11,812 nt of DNA from an uncultured Clostridia bacterium (GTDB lineage Bacteria; Bacillota; Clostridia; Oscillospirales; CAG-272): contig CANTEM010000020.1 in the NCBI GenBank assembly GCA_947652805.1, positions 1 to 11,812 on the forward strand, in the 5' to 3' direction. Position numbers and translations under genes: made by a program. Below are positions 1 to 6,602 of the stretch, in pieces; position 1 is the stretch's first letter; every line of letters starts with the position of its first letter. The notes below the pieces were generated by a model. It worked only from the letters and a program-made list of their open reading frames with translations. It had not been told where the DNA came from and did no database searches.

Positions 1-89
1 GACTTCGCATAATCCTTGGATCTTTTGGCCTCTTCTATAAATATTGTAAAATAGATGTTATCCGGATTTATTATCCAGTAAACATACAT
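1..89 (-). CDS. Possible start of a leftward gene, cut by the window edge
   Basis: On the minus strand a frame opens with ATG at 89-87 (M-Y-V-Y-W-I-I-N-P-D...) and has no stop for 29 codons to the window edge. It lies just downstream of a good minus-strand promoter (98-126). Support is weak: there is no Shine-Dalgarno before this ATG, and the predicted transcription start (about 91) would leave almost no leader. A second minus-strand ATG lies at 10-8, preceded by AAGG only 3 nt away, so the real start may be there or outside the window. No family is recognisable in so short a stretch. It may be no more than a leader. Confidence 0.2.
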   Translation of the reverse strand, partial: MYVYWIINPDNIYFTIFIEEAKRSKDYAK

Positions 90-97
90 TAAAAAAT

Positions 98-126
98 ATT
101 GTAGCAAATCAAACGATTTATGTAAA
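98..126 (-). promoter_or_regulatory. Predicted sigma-A-type extended -10 promoter, leftward
   Basis: Read on the minus strand there is TTTACA (126-121, 5/6 of TTGACA), a 17-bp spacer, then TACAAT (103-98, 5/6 of TATAAT). TGC stands directly upstream of the -10, giving the extended TGn element. Expected transcription start is near 91, moving out of the left edge and divergent from ytvI. The surrounding A+T-rich DNA makes chance matches likelier, but spacing and all three elements agree. Confidence 0.55.
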
Positions 127-136
127 GGCTTTTCTG

Positions 137-164
137 TTAATAATATAAAAAATTGGCATATACT
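137..164 (+). promoter_or_regulatory. Weak candidate promoter for ytvI
   Basis: TTAATA (137-142, 4/6 of a -35), a 16-bp spacer and TATACT (159-164, 5/6 of a -10) would start transcription about 30 nt before the ytvI start codon. The same stretch can be read as CATATACT (157-164), resembling the -10 of sigma-E-type sporulation promoters. That would suit a YtvI-family gene, but the matching ATA-type -35 is spaced slightly too close (about 12 nt). Which sigma factor would use it cannot be settled from sequence alone. Confidence 0.35.
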
Positions 165-199
165 TGAAGGAAAGATTCTAACGAAAACGGGAGATTGGT

Positions 200-1294
200 A
201 TGACAACGGAAAAACTGCTTCGGTTTGCACTATACGGATTTTGCGGAGCAATCTGCGCGGCAGGGATTTGGCTGCTACTCAGATATGCATTTCCGGTGCT
301 TTTGCCCTTTGCTTTGGCATATGCGATTTCGTGTGCAGTGCGTCCGATTGCAGCATGGCTGCATAAAAAGACCAAAACCTCCCGCGCATTTTGGGCAGTT
401 GCGCTTATTGTTGTGACGGCAGCATTGATAACAGCGCTGATTTGGTTTGGCGCATCTATTTTGATTGAAGAGGCTTCTGAAGCAGTAACGTCACTGAGCG
501 AAACTCTGGATCAGCCGGATAATCCAGTGAGCAGACTTGCAGATAAGGTTGCTGCTTTTGGGAAACGATTTCATTTGGGATCCGGCGATTTTTCCGATAC
601 TTTTCCGGAAATGGTCAAGGGCGCAGTTTCGCAAATCAGTTCCTGGGTTGCAGGCTGGGCAGGGGATATACTGGGGCATCTGCCATCGTTTGTGTTTACA
701 TTGTTCGTAGGGATCATCGCGCTGTTTTATTTCTGCCTGGACAGCAAGGGAATCAGCAAAATGGCAGATGCATTTCTTTCCCCGTCGCTGCGGGATAAAA
801 TCAGCCAAACGATATCTATTATTATGCGGGGACTGGGGAGATTTGTAAAGGCATATTTGATTATCATGGCAATCACCTTTGCCGAGCTTCTATGCGGATT
901 CTTCGTTATTGGCGTGCGTTATGCCGTTTTGGCAGCGCTGCTGATTGCTGTTGTAGATGTGCTGCCGGTACTGGGGGTGGGCACAGTTCTGGTGCCATGG
1001 ACCGTGTTGGCTTTTATAGAAGGAGACGGTGTGCGCGGGGTCCAGCTTTTGGTGCTTCTTGGAATCATGTACGTTGTGCGGCAGGCGGTGGAGCCGAAAA
1101 TCCTTGGAAAGAACGCAGGCGTGCATCCGGTGATCGCATTGATTTTTGTGTATGCAGGCTTTTGCCTTGCGGGGGTCGGCGGTATGATCCTTGCGCCGAT
1201 TTTATTAAATGCAGGCGCTGTTCTGTGGGAAGAACACACGAAAAAAAGTGATAGAAAAGTTGACAAACAGACCGGGGGGGTATATAATAAATAA
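200..1294 (+). CDS. ytvI: YtvI-like sporulation/AI-2E family membrane protein
   Basis: A 364-residue polytopic membrane protein of the AI-2E transporter superfamily, closest by eye to the YtvI branch, which in Bacillus is a sporulation protein under sigma-E. Hydrophobic segments lie at about 8-47 (likely two helices), 63-89, 161-181, 217-270, 280-293 and 309-343. A soluble loop (about 90-160) follows the third helix, typical of the superfamily. Family signatures are DVLPVLGVGTVLVPW (253-267) and RQAVEPKILG (294-303) followed by G-x-HP. The transported substrate is unknown for this branch. The start is ATG at 200, with GGGAG at 189-193 six nt upstream. The charged tail (KKSDRKVDKQTGGVYNK) is encoded by DNA that also forms the promoter of the next operon, so tail sequence and promoter are constrained together. 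A general AI-2E permease without a sporulation role is the main alternative. Confidence 0.8.
   Translation: MTTEKLLRFALYGFCGAICAAGIWLLLRYAFPVLLPFALAYAISCAVRPIAAWLHKKTKTSRAFWAVALIVVTAALITALIWFGASILIEEASEAVTSLSETLDQPDNPVSRLADKVAAFGKRFHLGSGDFSDTFPEMVKGAVSQISSWVAGWAGDILGHLPSFVFTLFVGIIALFYFCLDSKGISKMADAFLSPSLRDKISQTISIIMRGLGRFVKAYLIIMAITFAELLCGFFVIGVRYAVLAALLIAVVDVLPVLGVGTVLVPWTVLAFIEGDGVRGVQLLVLLGIMYVVRQAVEPKILGKNAGVHPVIALIFVYAGFCLAGVGGMILAPILLNAGAVLWEEHTKKSDRKVDKQTGGVYNK
1260..1288 (+). promoter_or_regulatory. Perfect consensus sigma-A promoter for the yicC-rlmN operon
   Basis: TTGACA (1260-1265) and TATAAT (1283-1288) both match consensus 6/6 and are separated by exactly 17 bp. The spacer contains a run of seven G (1274-1280). 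The whole element lies within the last codons of ytvI. Transcription should start near 1294-1295, at the ytvI stop, giving a leader of about 73 nt before yicC. That leader holds a small inverted repeat, ATCGCA (1319-1324) with TGCGAT (1345-1350), too loose to call a regulatory structure. Confidence 0.85.
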
Positions 1295-1367
1295 GTATTG
1301 ATAAAATAGGTGCAATCTATCGCAGGGGCGCTTCATATAGTTTTTGCGATTTGAGAAAGGTGTAGCA

Positions 1368-2261
1368 ATGCTGAACAGTATGACAGCGTTTGGACGAAGC
1401 AGAGGGACTTCACAGGACGGAGCAAAAATCATTACGGTAGAAATAAAATCTGTCAATAGCAGGTATATGGATGCAACTGTGAAGCTGCCCCGCATGTATG
1501 CGTATCTTGAAGAAAAGGTAAAGGGCTGCCTGGCTGCCGGAGGTGTATCCCGCGGCAAGGTGGAAGTATACATAGGGGTTGAAGTTTTGCAGCAGACAGG
1601 AACGGATATTGTATTGGATACTGCTCTTGCTGCTGCTTATATTCGCGCCCTTGCGCAATTGCGGGATCAGTTCGGACTGCGGGATGATCTGTCTGTCATG
1701 CGGGTGGCGCAGAATAAAGAGCTTTTTTCTGTACGCGCGCCTGAGGATGATGACGGTCAGGACTGGGCGGATGTTTACCCGATATTGACCCAGGCGCTTG
1801 CATCCTTTTTGGAGCAGCGCGGTGCGGAGGGACAGCGCCTGATTGACGATATCGAAGGAAAGCTGATCAATATTCATGCAATTTGTGAAAAAATCGGAGA
1901 AATTTCCGAAACGGATATTCAGGGGTATGCTCCCAAGCTTGTAGAGCGGATCAAACGGTTTATGCAGGATTTCGATGCTGAGGCGAGTGAACAGCGTATA
2001 TTGACCGAAGCTGCGATTTATGCGGATAAAGCGGCAATTGATGAGGAACTGGTGCGGCTGAACAGTCATTTTGCTACCTTCCGGGAAATTGTGGAGCAGG
2101 GCGAAGCAGTTGGCAGAAAACTGGATTTTCTGCTTCAGGAAATGAACCGGGAAATCAACACCATTGGTTCCAAGGCTGGAAATGCGGAAATTGCTCATCT
2201 GGTTGTAGATGTAAAGGCGCTGCTGGAGAAAATCCGGGAGCAGGTACAGAATATAGAATAA
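1368..2261 (+). CDS. yicC: YicC family endoribonuclease
   Basis: A 297-residue protein (the family is usually about 290) with the classic YicC opening M-x-NSMTAFGR. It has an N-terminal YicC-like domain (about 1-155) and a C-terminal DUF1732 domain (about 200-297). The conserved C-terminal motifs EELVRLNSHF (226-235), GRKLDFLLQEMNREINTIGS (249-268) and VDVKALLEKIREQVQN (280-295) are complete. E. coli YicC is an RNase-type protein linked to small-RNA turnover; the Firmicutes homologue (YloC) is less studied, so the RNA-cleaving role here is by family. The ATG at 1368 is chosen because AGAAAGG (about 1354-1360) lies upstream at good spacing and the family begins here. The in-frame ATG at 1344 would add eight residues foreign to the family and has no ribosome-binding site. 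It is first in the operon behind the consensus promoter. Confidence 0.93.
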   Translation: MLNSMTAFGRSRGTSQDGAKIITVEIKSVNSRYMDATVKLPRMYAYLEEKVKGCLAAGGVSRGKVEVYIGVEVLQQTGTDIVLDTALAAAYIRALAQLRDQFGLRDDLSVMRVAQNKELFSVRAPEDDDGQDWADVYPILTQALASFLEQRGAEGQRLIDDIEGKLINIHAICEKIGEISETDIQGYAPKLVERIKRFMQDFDAEASEQRILTEAAIYADKAAIDEELVRLNSHFATFREIVEQGEAVGRKLDFLLQEMNREINTIGSKAGNAEIAHLVVDVKALLEKIREQVQNIE

Positions 2262-2282
2262 GCAGCAGAAACGGATAAAATC

Positions 2283-2540
2283 ATGAAATTTATCAACGTA
2301 GGATTTAATAATATGATTGCCGCTGCGCGGGTCGTAGCGGTAATTGGTCCGGACAGTGCGCCGGCAAAGCGACTGATTCAGGATGCGAAAGACAGCGGCA
2401 GAGCGGTTGACTGCACCAGCGGTCGCAGAACCAGAGGTATTGTGATAACCGACAGTGATCACATCATTTTATCGTCCATTCAACCAGAAACGATTGCTGC
2501 AAGACTTACCGGAGAGGAAGAGGAGGAAACCCATGCGTAA
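2283..2540 (+). CDS. remA: RemA-like DNA-binding regulator (DUF370)
   Basis: An 85-residue protein that aligns along its whole length with Bacillus RemA, the ring-forming DNA-binding protein that activates extracellular-matrix operons. Key positions are kept: R16, P27 in the SAPAKR segment, and the paired R48-R49 in GRRTR, equivalent to residues known to matter for RemA function. The DSDHIILSSIQPET stretch (57-70) is also typical. In Clostridia without Bacillus matrix genes the target genes are unknown, so a nucleoid- or regulator-type role is as far as inference goes. It starts 21 nt after yicC with only a poor ribosome-binding site (ACGGATA), suggesting dependence on translation of yicC. 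Its last 8 nt overlap gmk, and its acidic tail codons (EEEEE) form the gmk Shine-Dalgarno. Confidence 0.9.
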   Translation: MKFINVGFNNMIAAARVVAVIGPDSAPAKRLIQDAKDSGRAVDCTSGRRTRGIVITDSDHIILSSIQPETIAARLTGEEEEETHA

Positions 2541-3144
2541 GAACGGTTTTTTAATTGTTATTTCCGGACCCTCCGGCGGCGGCAAGGGAACCGTAGTAAA
2601 GCGCCTGCGTGAGATGATGCCGGAGCTTGCCCTGTCCGTATCTGCAACGACCCGCCCGCCGCGGGAAGGTGAGGAGGACGGCAGAGAGTATTATTTCATG
2701 GATCGCGACGCCTTTGAGGAAATGGTGGCGCGGGAAGAAATACTGGAATATACCAGCTACTGCGGCAACTATTACGGCACGCCCAAAAAAGAAGCCCAGC
2801 GAATCACATCGTCCGGCAAAAATATGATATTGGAAATTGAAGTGGAGGGTGCAGCGCAAGTAAAAAAGCTGTATTCGGATGCTGTTTCCATCATGCTTAT
2901 CCCTCCGAATATTGAAGAAATGCGGGAACGGCTCCTGGGACGCGGAACAGAGTCGATAGAAGTAGTGGAAAAACGTCTGGCGCGGGCAAGGGAAGAAATC
3001 AAGCTTGCGCCGCAGTATGATTATGTAGTGATCAATGAGCGGGACAAAGTAGACGCCTGTGCGGCACATATTTGTGAAATTATTCGGGCAGAGAGCACGA
3101 AATCCGGCAGAATGACAGAAGAAATCAATGCGTTTTTAGCATAA
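2533..3144 (+). CDS. gmk: Guanylate kinase
   Basis: A 203-residue cytosolic enzyme that phosphorylates GMP (and dGMP) to GDP with ATP, an essential step in purine nucleotide supply and in recycling GMP from (p)ppGpp metabolism. Visible features are the P-loop GPSGGGKGT (12-20), the GMP-binding TTRPPREGEEDG (39-50) followed by REYYF, the segment EIEVEGAAQVKK (101-112) and the arginine-rich lid (about 131-154). Length is normal for bacterial Gmk. The start is ATG 2533, set by a strong AGGAGG (2521-2526) six nt upstream; the in-frame ATG at 2455 lies inside remA and adds a non-family extension. The 8-nt overlap with remA implies translational coupling. Confidence 0.96.
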   Translation: MRKNGFLIVISGPSGGGKGTVVKRLREMMPELALSVSATTRPPREGEEDGREYYFMDRDAFEEMVAREEILEYTSYCGNYYGTPKKEAQRITSSGKNMILEIEVEGAAQVKKLYSDAVSIMLIPPNIEEMRERLLGRGTESIEVVEKRLARAREEIKLAPQYDYVVINERDKVDACAAHICEIIRAESTKSGRMTEEINAFLA

Positions 3145-3170
3145 TATAGAATCAGAAGAGGTAGAAAATT

Positions 3171-3482
3171 ATGATTACACCATCCATTGCAGAGCTTACA
3201 CAAAACAAATTCAACAGATACACCCTGGTTATTGCTACCGCTAAGTGCGCGAAAATGATCACAGATGAGTATGTGGCACAAAGAGAGCTGGCGGAACGTC
3301 GGATTGCCAATAAAGAAACGGATAAAAGTATTGCTTCTATGATTCGCAGGGAATATCGGGATGATAAAGCAGTAAAGACTGCTGTCAACGGTTTGTACAA
3401 TAAGGATTTTCTGATTGTTGGCTTGACGGATGATGAAGAAGATACTGCTCCGGATGCAGATGTGACGGAATCTGAGGAATAA
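3171..3482 (+). CDS. rpoZ: RNA polymerase omega subunit
   Basis: A 103-residue small subunit that helps assemble and stabilise RNA polymerase by clamping the beta-prime subunit. The conserved N-terminal part reads PSIAEL, then YTLVIATAKCAK (17-28) with the following MITDEY, matching the omega core helix. KAVKTAVNGL (66-75) corresponds to the conserved K-x-V-x-x-A-x-x-E/G-x region. The tail from about 86 is strongly acidic (DDEEDTAPDADVTESEE), longer than in compact omegas but common in Clostridia. A ribosome-binding site AGAAGAGG (3154-3161) lies 9 nt before the ATG. It follows gmk in the same order as in Bacillus. In Bacillus coaBC comes next; here a hairpin-bearing gap does. Confidence 0.9.
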   Translation: MITPSIAELTQNKFNRYTLVIATAKCAKMITDEYVAQRELAERRIANKETDKSIASMIRREYRDDKAVKTAVNGLYNKDFLIVGLTDDEEDTAPDADVTESEE

Positions 3483-3486
3483 GGGT

Positions 3487-3514
3487 TTGTCCCATAAAAT
3501 CGCCCTATTATGAT
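3487..3514 (+). promoter_or_regulatory. Weak internal promoter candidate before priA
   Basis: TTGTCC (3487-3492, 4/6), a 16-bp spacer and TATGAT (3509-3514, 5/6) lie just after the rpoZ stop. If used, transcription would start within or next to the hairpin at 3518-3551, leaving the hairpin at the 5' end of a priA-rlmN transcript. The match is modest and may be chance. Confidence 0.2.
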
Positions 3515-3517
3515 TGT

Positions 3518-3551
3518 AAAGTACTGCCGCCAAACTCGGCGGCAGTACTTT
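3518..3551 (+). terminator. Intra-operon hairpin, attenuator-like
   Basis: A perfect 14-bp inverted repeat: AAAGTACTGCCGCC (3518-3531) and GGCGGCAGTACTTT (3538-3551) with a six-base loop (AAACTC). The stem is GC-rich at its top like an intrinsic terminator, but the following bases (TGATATTTTGG) are a poor U-tract. It is better read as a partial terminator, attenuator or mRNA-processing/stabilising structure between rpoZ and priA than as a full stop. The opposite strand also lacks a proper T-run. Confidence 0.6.
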
Positions 3552-3580
3552 GATATTTTGGTAATTGCAGGAGGGATCGT

Positions 3581-6091
3581 ATGGTCAGAGAATTTGCGGC
3601 AGTGCGTATTTTAGACGCACCCTATCATGCAGATCATGGATATGACTATTATATCCCTGCCGAGCTTTCTGCCTCTGTTTTCCCCGGAAGCCTTGTAAGC
3701 GTGCCGTTCGGACGCGGAAACCGGCAAGCGCGCGCGGTTGTAACCGAGGTGCGGGGCAACAGCGACTATGAAAAAACGAAGCCGATTTTATCAGTAACCG
3801 GAAACGGACCCCTTCTGGATGATGAAATGTTAGGCATATGCCGATTTCTGTGTAATTACACATTATGCACCTTTGGAGAGGCTGTCCGAACGGTTATTCC
3901 CGCAGCGGCAATGTCAAAAATGTTCGATTATTACAGCGCCGCCGAAGGGGATCACGAAAAAAAATTGAAAAAGCTGTCGGAAAAGGCACTGCTTTTTTAT
4001 TCCTACATCAAAGCAAGAGACGAGGTTTCCGCGCAGCAGCTGAAAACAAAATTCGGCGATGAAGCTGCAACCTTGGCGGCGTCCCTTGTAAAATCCGGTA
4101 TTATTACACGTGAGTCCAGAATCAAAGTGCGTGCCAGCGATCGGTATGACGCATATGTTTCTCCTGTAATGGACAGCTTTGCCAGTATGGTTACGGCAGG
4201 CAAGCTGAAAAGTCCCTTGCAGGCCCAGATTCTGGTTGCTTTGTCTAAAACCGGCAGAATCAGTGCGGAGGAATTGTTCGAGCGAATCGGGGCAAGAGCA
4301 AGAGTACAGCTGAACGCTTTGGAAAAAAAGAAGCTAATTCATGTGGAGCGCGTGGAAAGCTATCGGAACCCCTATGCAGTTCCGGAGGGTACAGAGACGG
4401 TGGACGCCGCTCCTTTGTCAGCGCAGCAGCAGACGGCGTTTGAAAAGCTGGAAGAGTTGTATACTACCGGTGCTGCCGCAGCGCTGCTTCACGGGGTGAC
4501 GGGAAGCGGAAAAACCAGAGTGATCAAAGAAATGATCGACCGGGTTCTACAGGACAGGCGCGGCGTGATCGTTCTGGTACCGGAGATTTCCCTTACTCCC
4601 CAGGTGGTGGAGTATTTCTGCAAATGCTATGGAAATCGTATTGCTGTGATCCATTCCAAGCTGTCTGCTGGTGAACGGTATGATGCGTGGAAACGGATTC
4701 GCAAAGGACTTGCGGATGTAGTTATCGGCACACGTAGTGCAATTTTTGCACCGATTCCCAAGATTGGAATGATCGTTATTGACGAAGAACAGGAACATAC
4801 GTACAAATCAGATACAGACCCCAAATATCAGGCGCACGATGTGGCGCGGTATCGCTGTGGACAGCATAACGCATTGCTGCTGCTGTCCTCCGCAACCCCT
4901 TCATTGAGTTCCTATTATAAGGCAATGGCGGGGGTATACACGCTGGTTGAGATGCAGCAGCGCTATGGCAATGCCCGGCTTCCCGATGTAGCAGTCAGCG
5001 ATATGCGCAGCGAAATAGATGCGGGGAATACTTCCCCTATCAGTATTGGTCTGCTGGAGCGTCTCAGGGAAGTGCGGGATAAAAAGTCCCAGGCGATCAT
5101 ATTCTTGAACCGGCGGGGCTACAGCAGCGCTGTAAGCTGCCGTGTGTGCGGTGAGGCGATCCGGTGTCCGAATTGCTCCGTGTCTCTCACCTATCATACC
5201 CGGGCGCCCATTGGCGTGACGGAGGATGCCCAGGATTATTTCCGCCGCCGCAGCGAGCGCGGAGATCTTGCCTGCCACTATTGCGGATACCGTACGCCGG
5301 TGCCAAGCACATGCCCCACATGCGGTGCGGAGCATTTTCGGTTTATGGGGTGCGGCACCCAACAGGCACAGGAGGAAATCGAACGTCTTGTGCCGGGATT
5401 GCGGGTGCTGCGTATGGATATGGATACCACCCAGGCGAAAATGTCCCACAGGGAACTGATTGAAAGCTTCCGAGAGGGCGGCGCCGATGTTCTGCTTGGA
5501 ACACAGATGGTTACCAAGGGGCATGATTTCCCTCATGTAACGCTGGTTGGTGTTATGAATGCAGACGGCAGCCTGTACTTAGATGATTTCCGTGCGGCAG
5601 AGCGCACATTTTCTATGCTGACCCAAGCGATTGGTCGTGCCGGACGTGCAAACGAACCGGGGATTGCAGTGGTGCAGACCTGCAATCCGGATTCGCCGGT
5701 CATACGGATGGCGGCAATGCAGGATTACAAATCCTTTTATGAGCGGGAGATTCCCCTGCGGCAGGCATTGGTGTTTCCCCCGTTTTGTGATATTGCCGTT
5801 GTTACTTTGTACAGCAGTGATGAAGCCCTGCTTTCCGCATCTGCCGCAAAGCTTGCTGATAATGTAAAAGAACTTTTGAAAGGCGCGTTTCAGGATGTGG
5901 AAGCGGTTGTGTTCGGCCCCTTTGAAACGCCCGTTTACCGGATACAGAATGTGTGCAGGATGCGGTTGGTTATCAAATGCCGACTGAACCGGCGCGCGCG
6001 AAAAATGATCGGCAGCTTGCTGATTTCCTTTGGAAAAAGCGGTACAAAAAATCTGCCGATCAGCGCAGATTTGAACCCTTCCAGTTTATAA
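3581..6091 (+). CDS. priA: Primosomal protein N', replication-restart helicase
   Basis: An 836-residue 3'-5' superfamily 2 DNA helicase that recognises stalled forks and reloads the replisome. Domains in order: 3'-end-binding domain (about 5-105), winged-helix/linker region (about 110-265), helicase lobe 1 with Walker A GVTGSGKT (305-312), Walker B DEEQ (401-404) and SATPS (437-441), NRRGY (510-514), a zinc-binding module with eight cysteines (C520, C523, C529, C532, C565, C568, C578, C581), lobe 2 with GTQMVTKGHDF (640-650) and QAIGRAGR (682-689), then the C-terminal domain. Two oddities: the usual DEEH is DEEQ, and about 22 residues (541-562, APIGVTEDAQDYFRRRSE within it) sit between the second and third CxxC pairs, where most PriAs have only a few residues. 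The ATG at 3581 follows AGGAGGG (3569-3575) by 5 nt. It precedes def by 16 nt, as in Bacillus. Confidence 0.96.
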   Translation: MVREFAAVRILDAPYHADHGYDYYIPAELSASVFPGSLVSVPFGRGNRQARAVVTEVRGNSDYEKTKPILSVTGNGPLLDDEMLGICRFLCNYTLCTFGEAVRTVIPAAAMSKMFDYYSAAEGDHEKKLKKLSEKALLFYSYIKARDEVSAQQLKTKFGDEAATLAASLVKSGIITRESRIKVRASDRYDAYVSPVMDSFASMVTAGKLKSPLQAQILVALSKTGRISAEELFERIGARARVQLNALEKKKLIHVERVESYRNPYAVPEGTETVDAAPLSAQQQTAFEKLEELYTTGAAAALLHGVTGSGKTRVIKEMIDRVLQDRRGVIVLVPEISLTPQVVEYFCKCYGNRIAVIHSKLSAGERYDAWKRIRKGLADVVIGTRSAIFAPIPKIGMIVIDEEQEHTYKSDTDPKYQAHDVARYRCGQHNALLLLSSATPSLSSYYKAMAGVYTLVEMQQRYGNARLPDVAVSDMRSEIDAGNTSPISIGLLERLREVRDKKSQAIIFLNRRGYSSAVSCRVCGEAIRCPNCSVSLTYHTRAPIGVTEDAQDYFRRRSERGDLACHYCGYRTPVPSTCPTCGAEHFRFMGCGTQQAQEEIERLVPGLRVLRMDMDTTQAKMSHRELIESFREGGADVLLGTQMVTKGHDFPHVTLVGVMNADGSLYLDDFRAAERTFSMLTQAIGRAGRANEPGIAVVQTCNPDSPVIRMAAMQDYKSFYEREIPLRQALVFPPFCDIAVVTLYSSDEALLSASAAKLADNVKELLKGAFQDVEAVVFGPFETPVYRIQNVCRMRLVIKCRLNRRARKMIGSLLISFGKSGTKNLPISADLNPSSL

Positions 6092-6097
6092 TTGAAG

Positions 6098-6103
6098 AAA
6101 GGT
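6098..6103 (+). promoter_or_regulatory. Ribosome-binding site that favours a TTG start for def
   Basis: AAAGGT lies 4 nt before TTG 6108 but 13 nt before the in-frame ATG 6117. No better Shine-Dalgarno stands nearer that ATG, so spacing supports TTG as initiator. Confidence 0.5.
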
Positions 6104-6107
6104 ATGG

Positions 6108-6575
6108 TTGGATAATATGGCTATTCGGAATATAGTGAAAGAAGGAGATCCGGTTCTCCGTGGAAAATGCCGCCCGGTAGAGGAGATCACCCCCCGGATT
6201 CTTACGTTGCTGGACGATATGCGGGAGACACTTGCCGATGCGGACGGAGTGGGTCTTGCAGCGCCCCAGGTGGGCGTACGCAGACGGGTTGTGATCGTTG
6301 TAAATGAAAAGGATGAAATGATCGAATTGATCAATCCGGAAATCATAGAACAGAGCGGGCATCAACGGGATCTGGAAGGATGCCTTTCTGTGCCGGGACG
6401 GTGGGGATATACAAACCGTCCCATGCATGTGACAGTGCAGGCACAGGATCGGGAGGGGAAAACCTTTACCGTATCCGGCAGTGGACTGACGGCAAGAGCC
6501 TTTTGCCATGAACTGGATCATTTGGACGGGATACTGTTCATTGATCACGCTGAGGAATGTGAAATTGACGTGTAA
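6108..6575 (+). CDS. def: Peptide deformylase
   Basis: A 155-residue metalloenzyme (152 from the alternative start) that removes the formyl group from the initiator methionine of nascent proteins at the ribosome exit. All three motifs are intact: GVGLAAPQVG (47-56, Q54), EGCLSVPG (90-97, metal ligand C92) and HELDH (134-138, metal ligands H134 and H138, general base E135). The short C-terminus after HELDHLDG places it with compact deformylases. Start choice: TTG 6108 fits the AAAGGT site and gives M-D-N-M-A-I-R; ATG 6117 gives the family-like MAIRNIVKEGDPVLR but has poorer spacing. Both may be used. It is paired with fmt, which adds the formyl group on the initiator tRNA, so installation and removal are co-transcribed. 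Confidence 0.95.
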   Translation: MDNMAIRNIVKEGDPVLRGKCRPVEEITPRILTLLDDMRETLADADGVGLAAPQVGVRRRVVIVVNEKDEMIELINPEIIEQSGHQRDLEGCLSVPGRWGYTNRPMHVTVQAQDREGKTFTVSGSGLTARAFCHELDHLDGILFIDHAEECEIDV

Positions 6576-6602
6576 ACAGCACATATAAGGGAGGGGATAT
6601 AT

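Noticed and set aside
60..75. Short palindrome ATCCGGAT and GGAT/ATCC repeat in the left spacer as an operator
   Set aside because: Too short and single-copy in AT-rich DNA; chance occurrence is likely.
1410..2462. A 350-codon minus-strand open frame opposite yicC and remA
   Set aside because: Both sense genes are complete conserved families, and the antisense product shows no domain, ribosome-binding site or promoter.
6565..6589. TTGACG followed by TATAAG upstream of fmt as an internal promoter
   Set aside because: Spacing is only 13 bp, too short for a sigma-A promoter, and the first hexamer lies in the conserved end of def.
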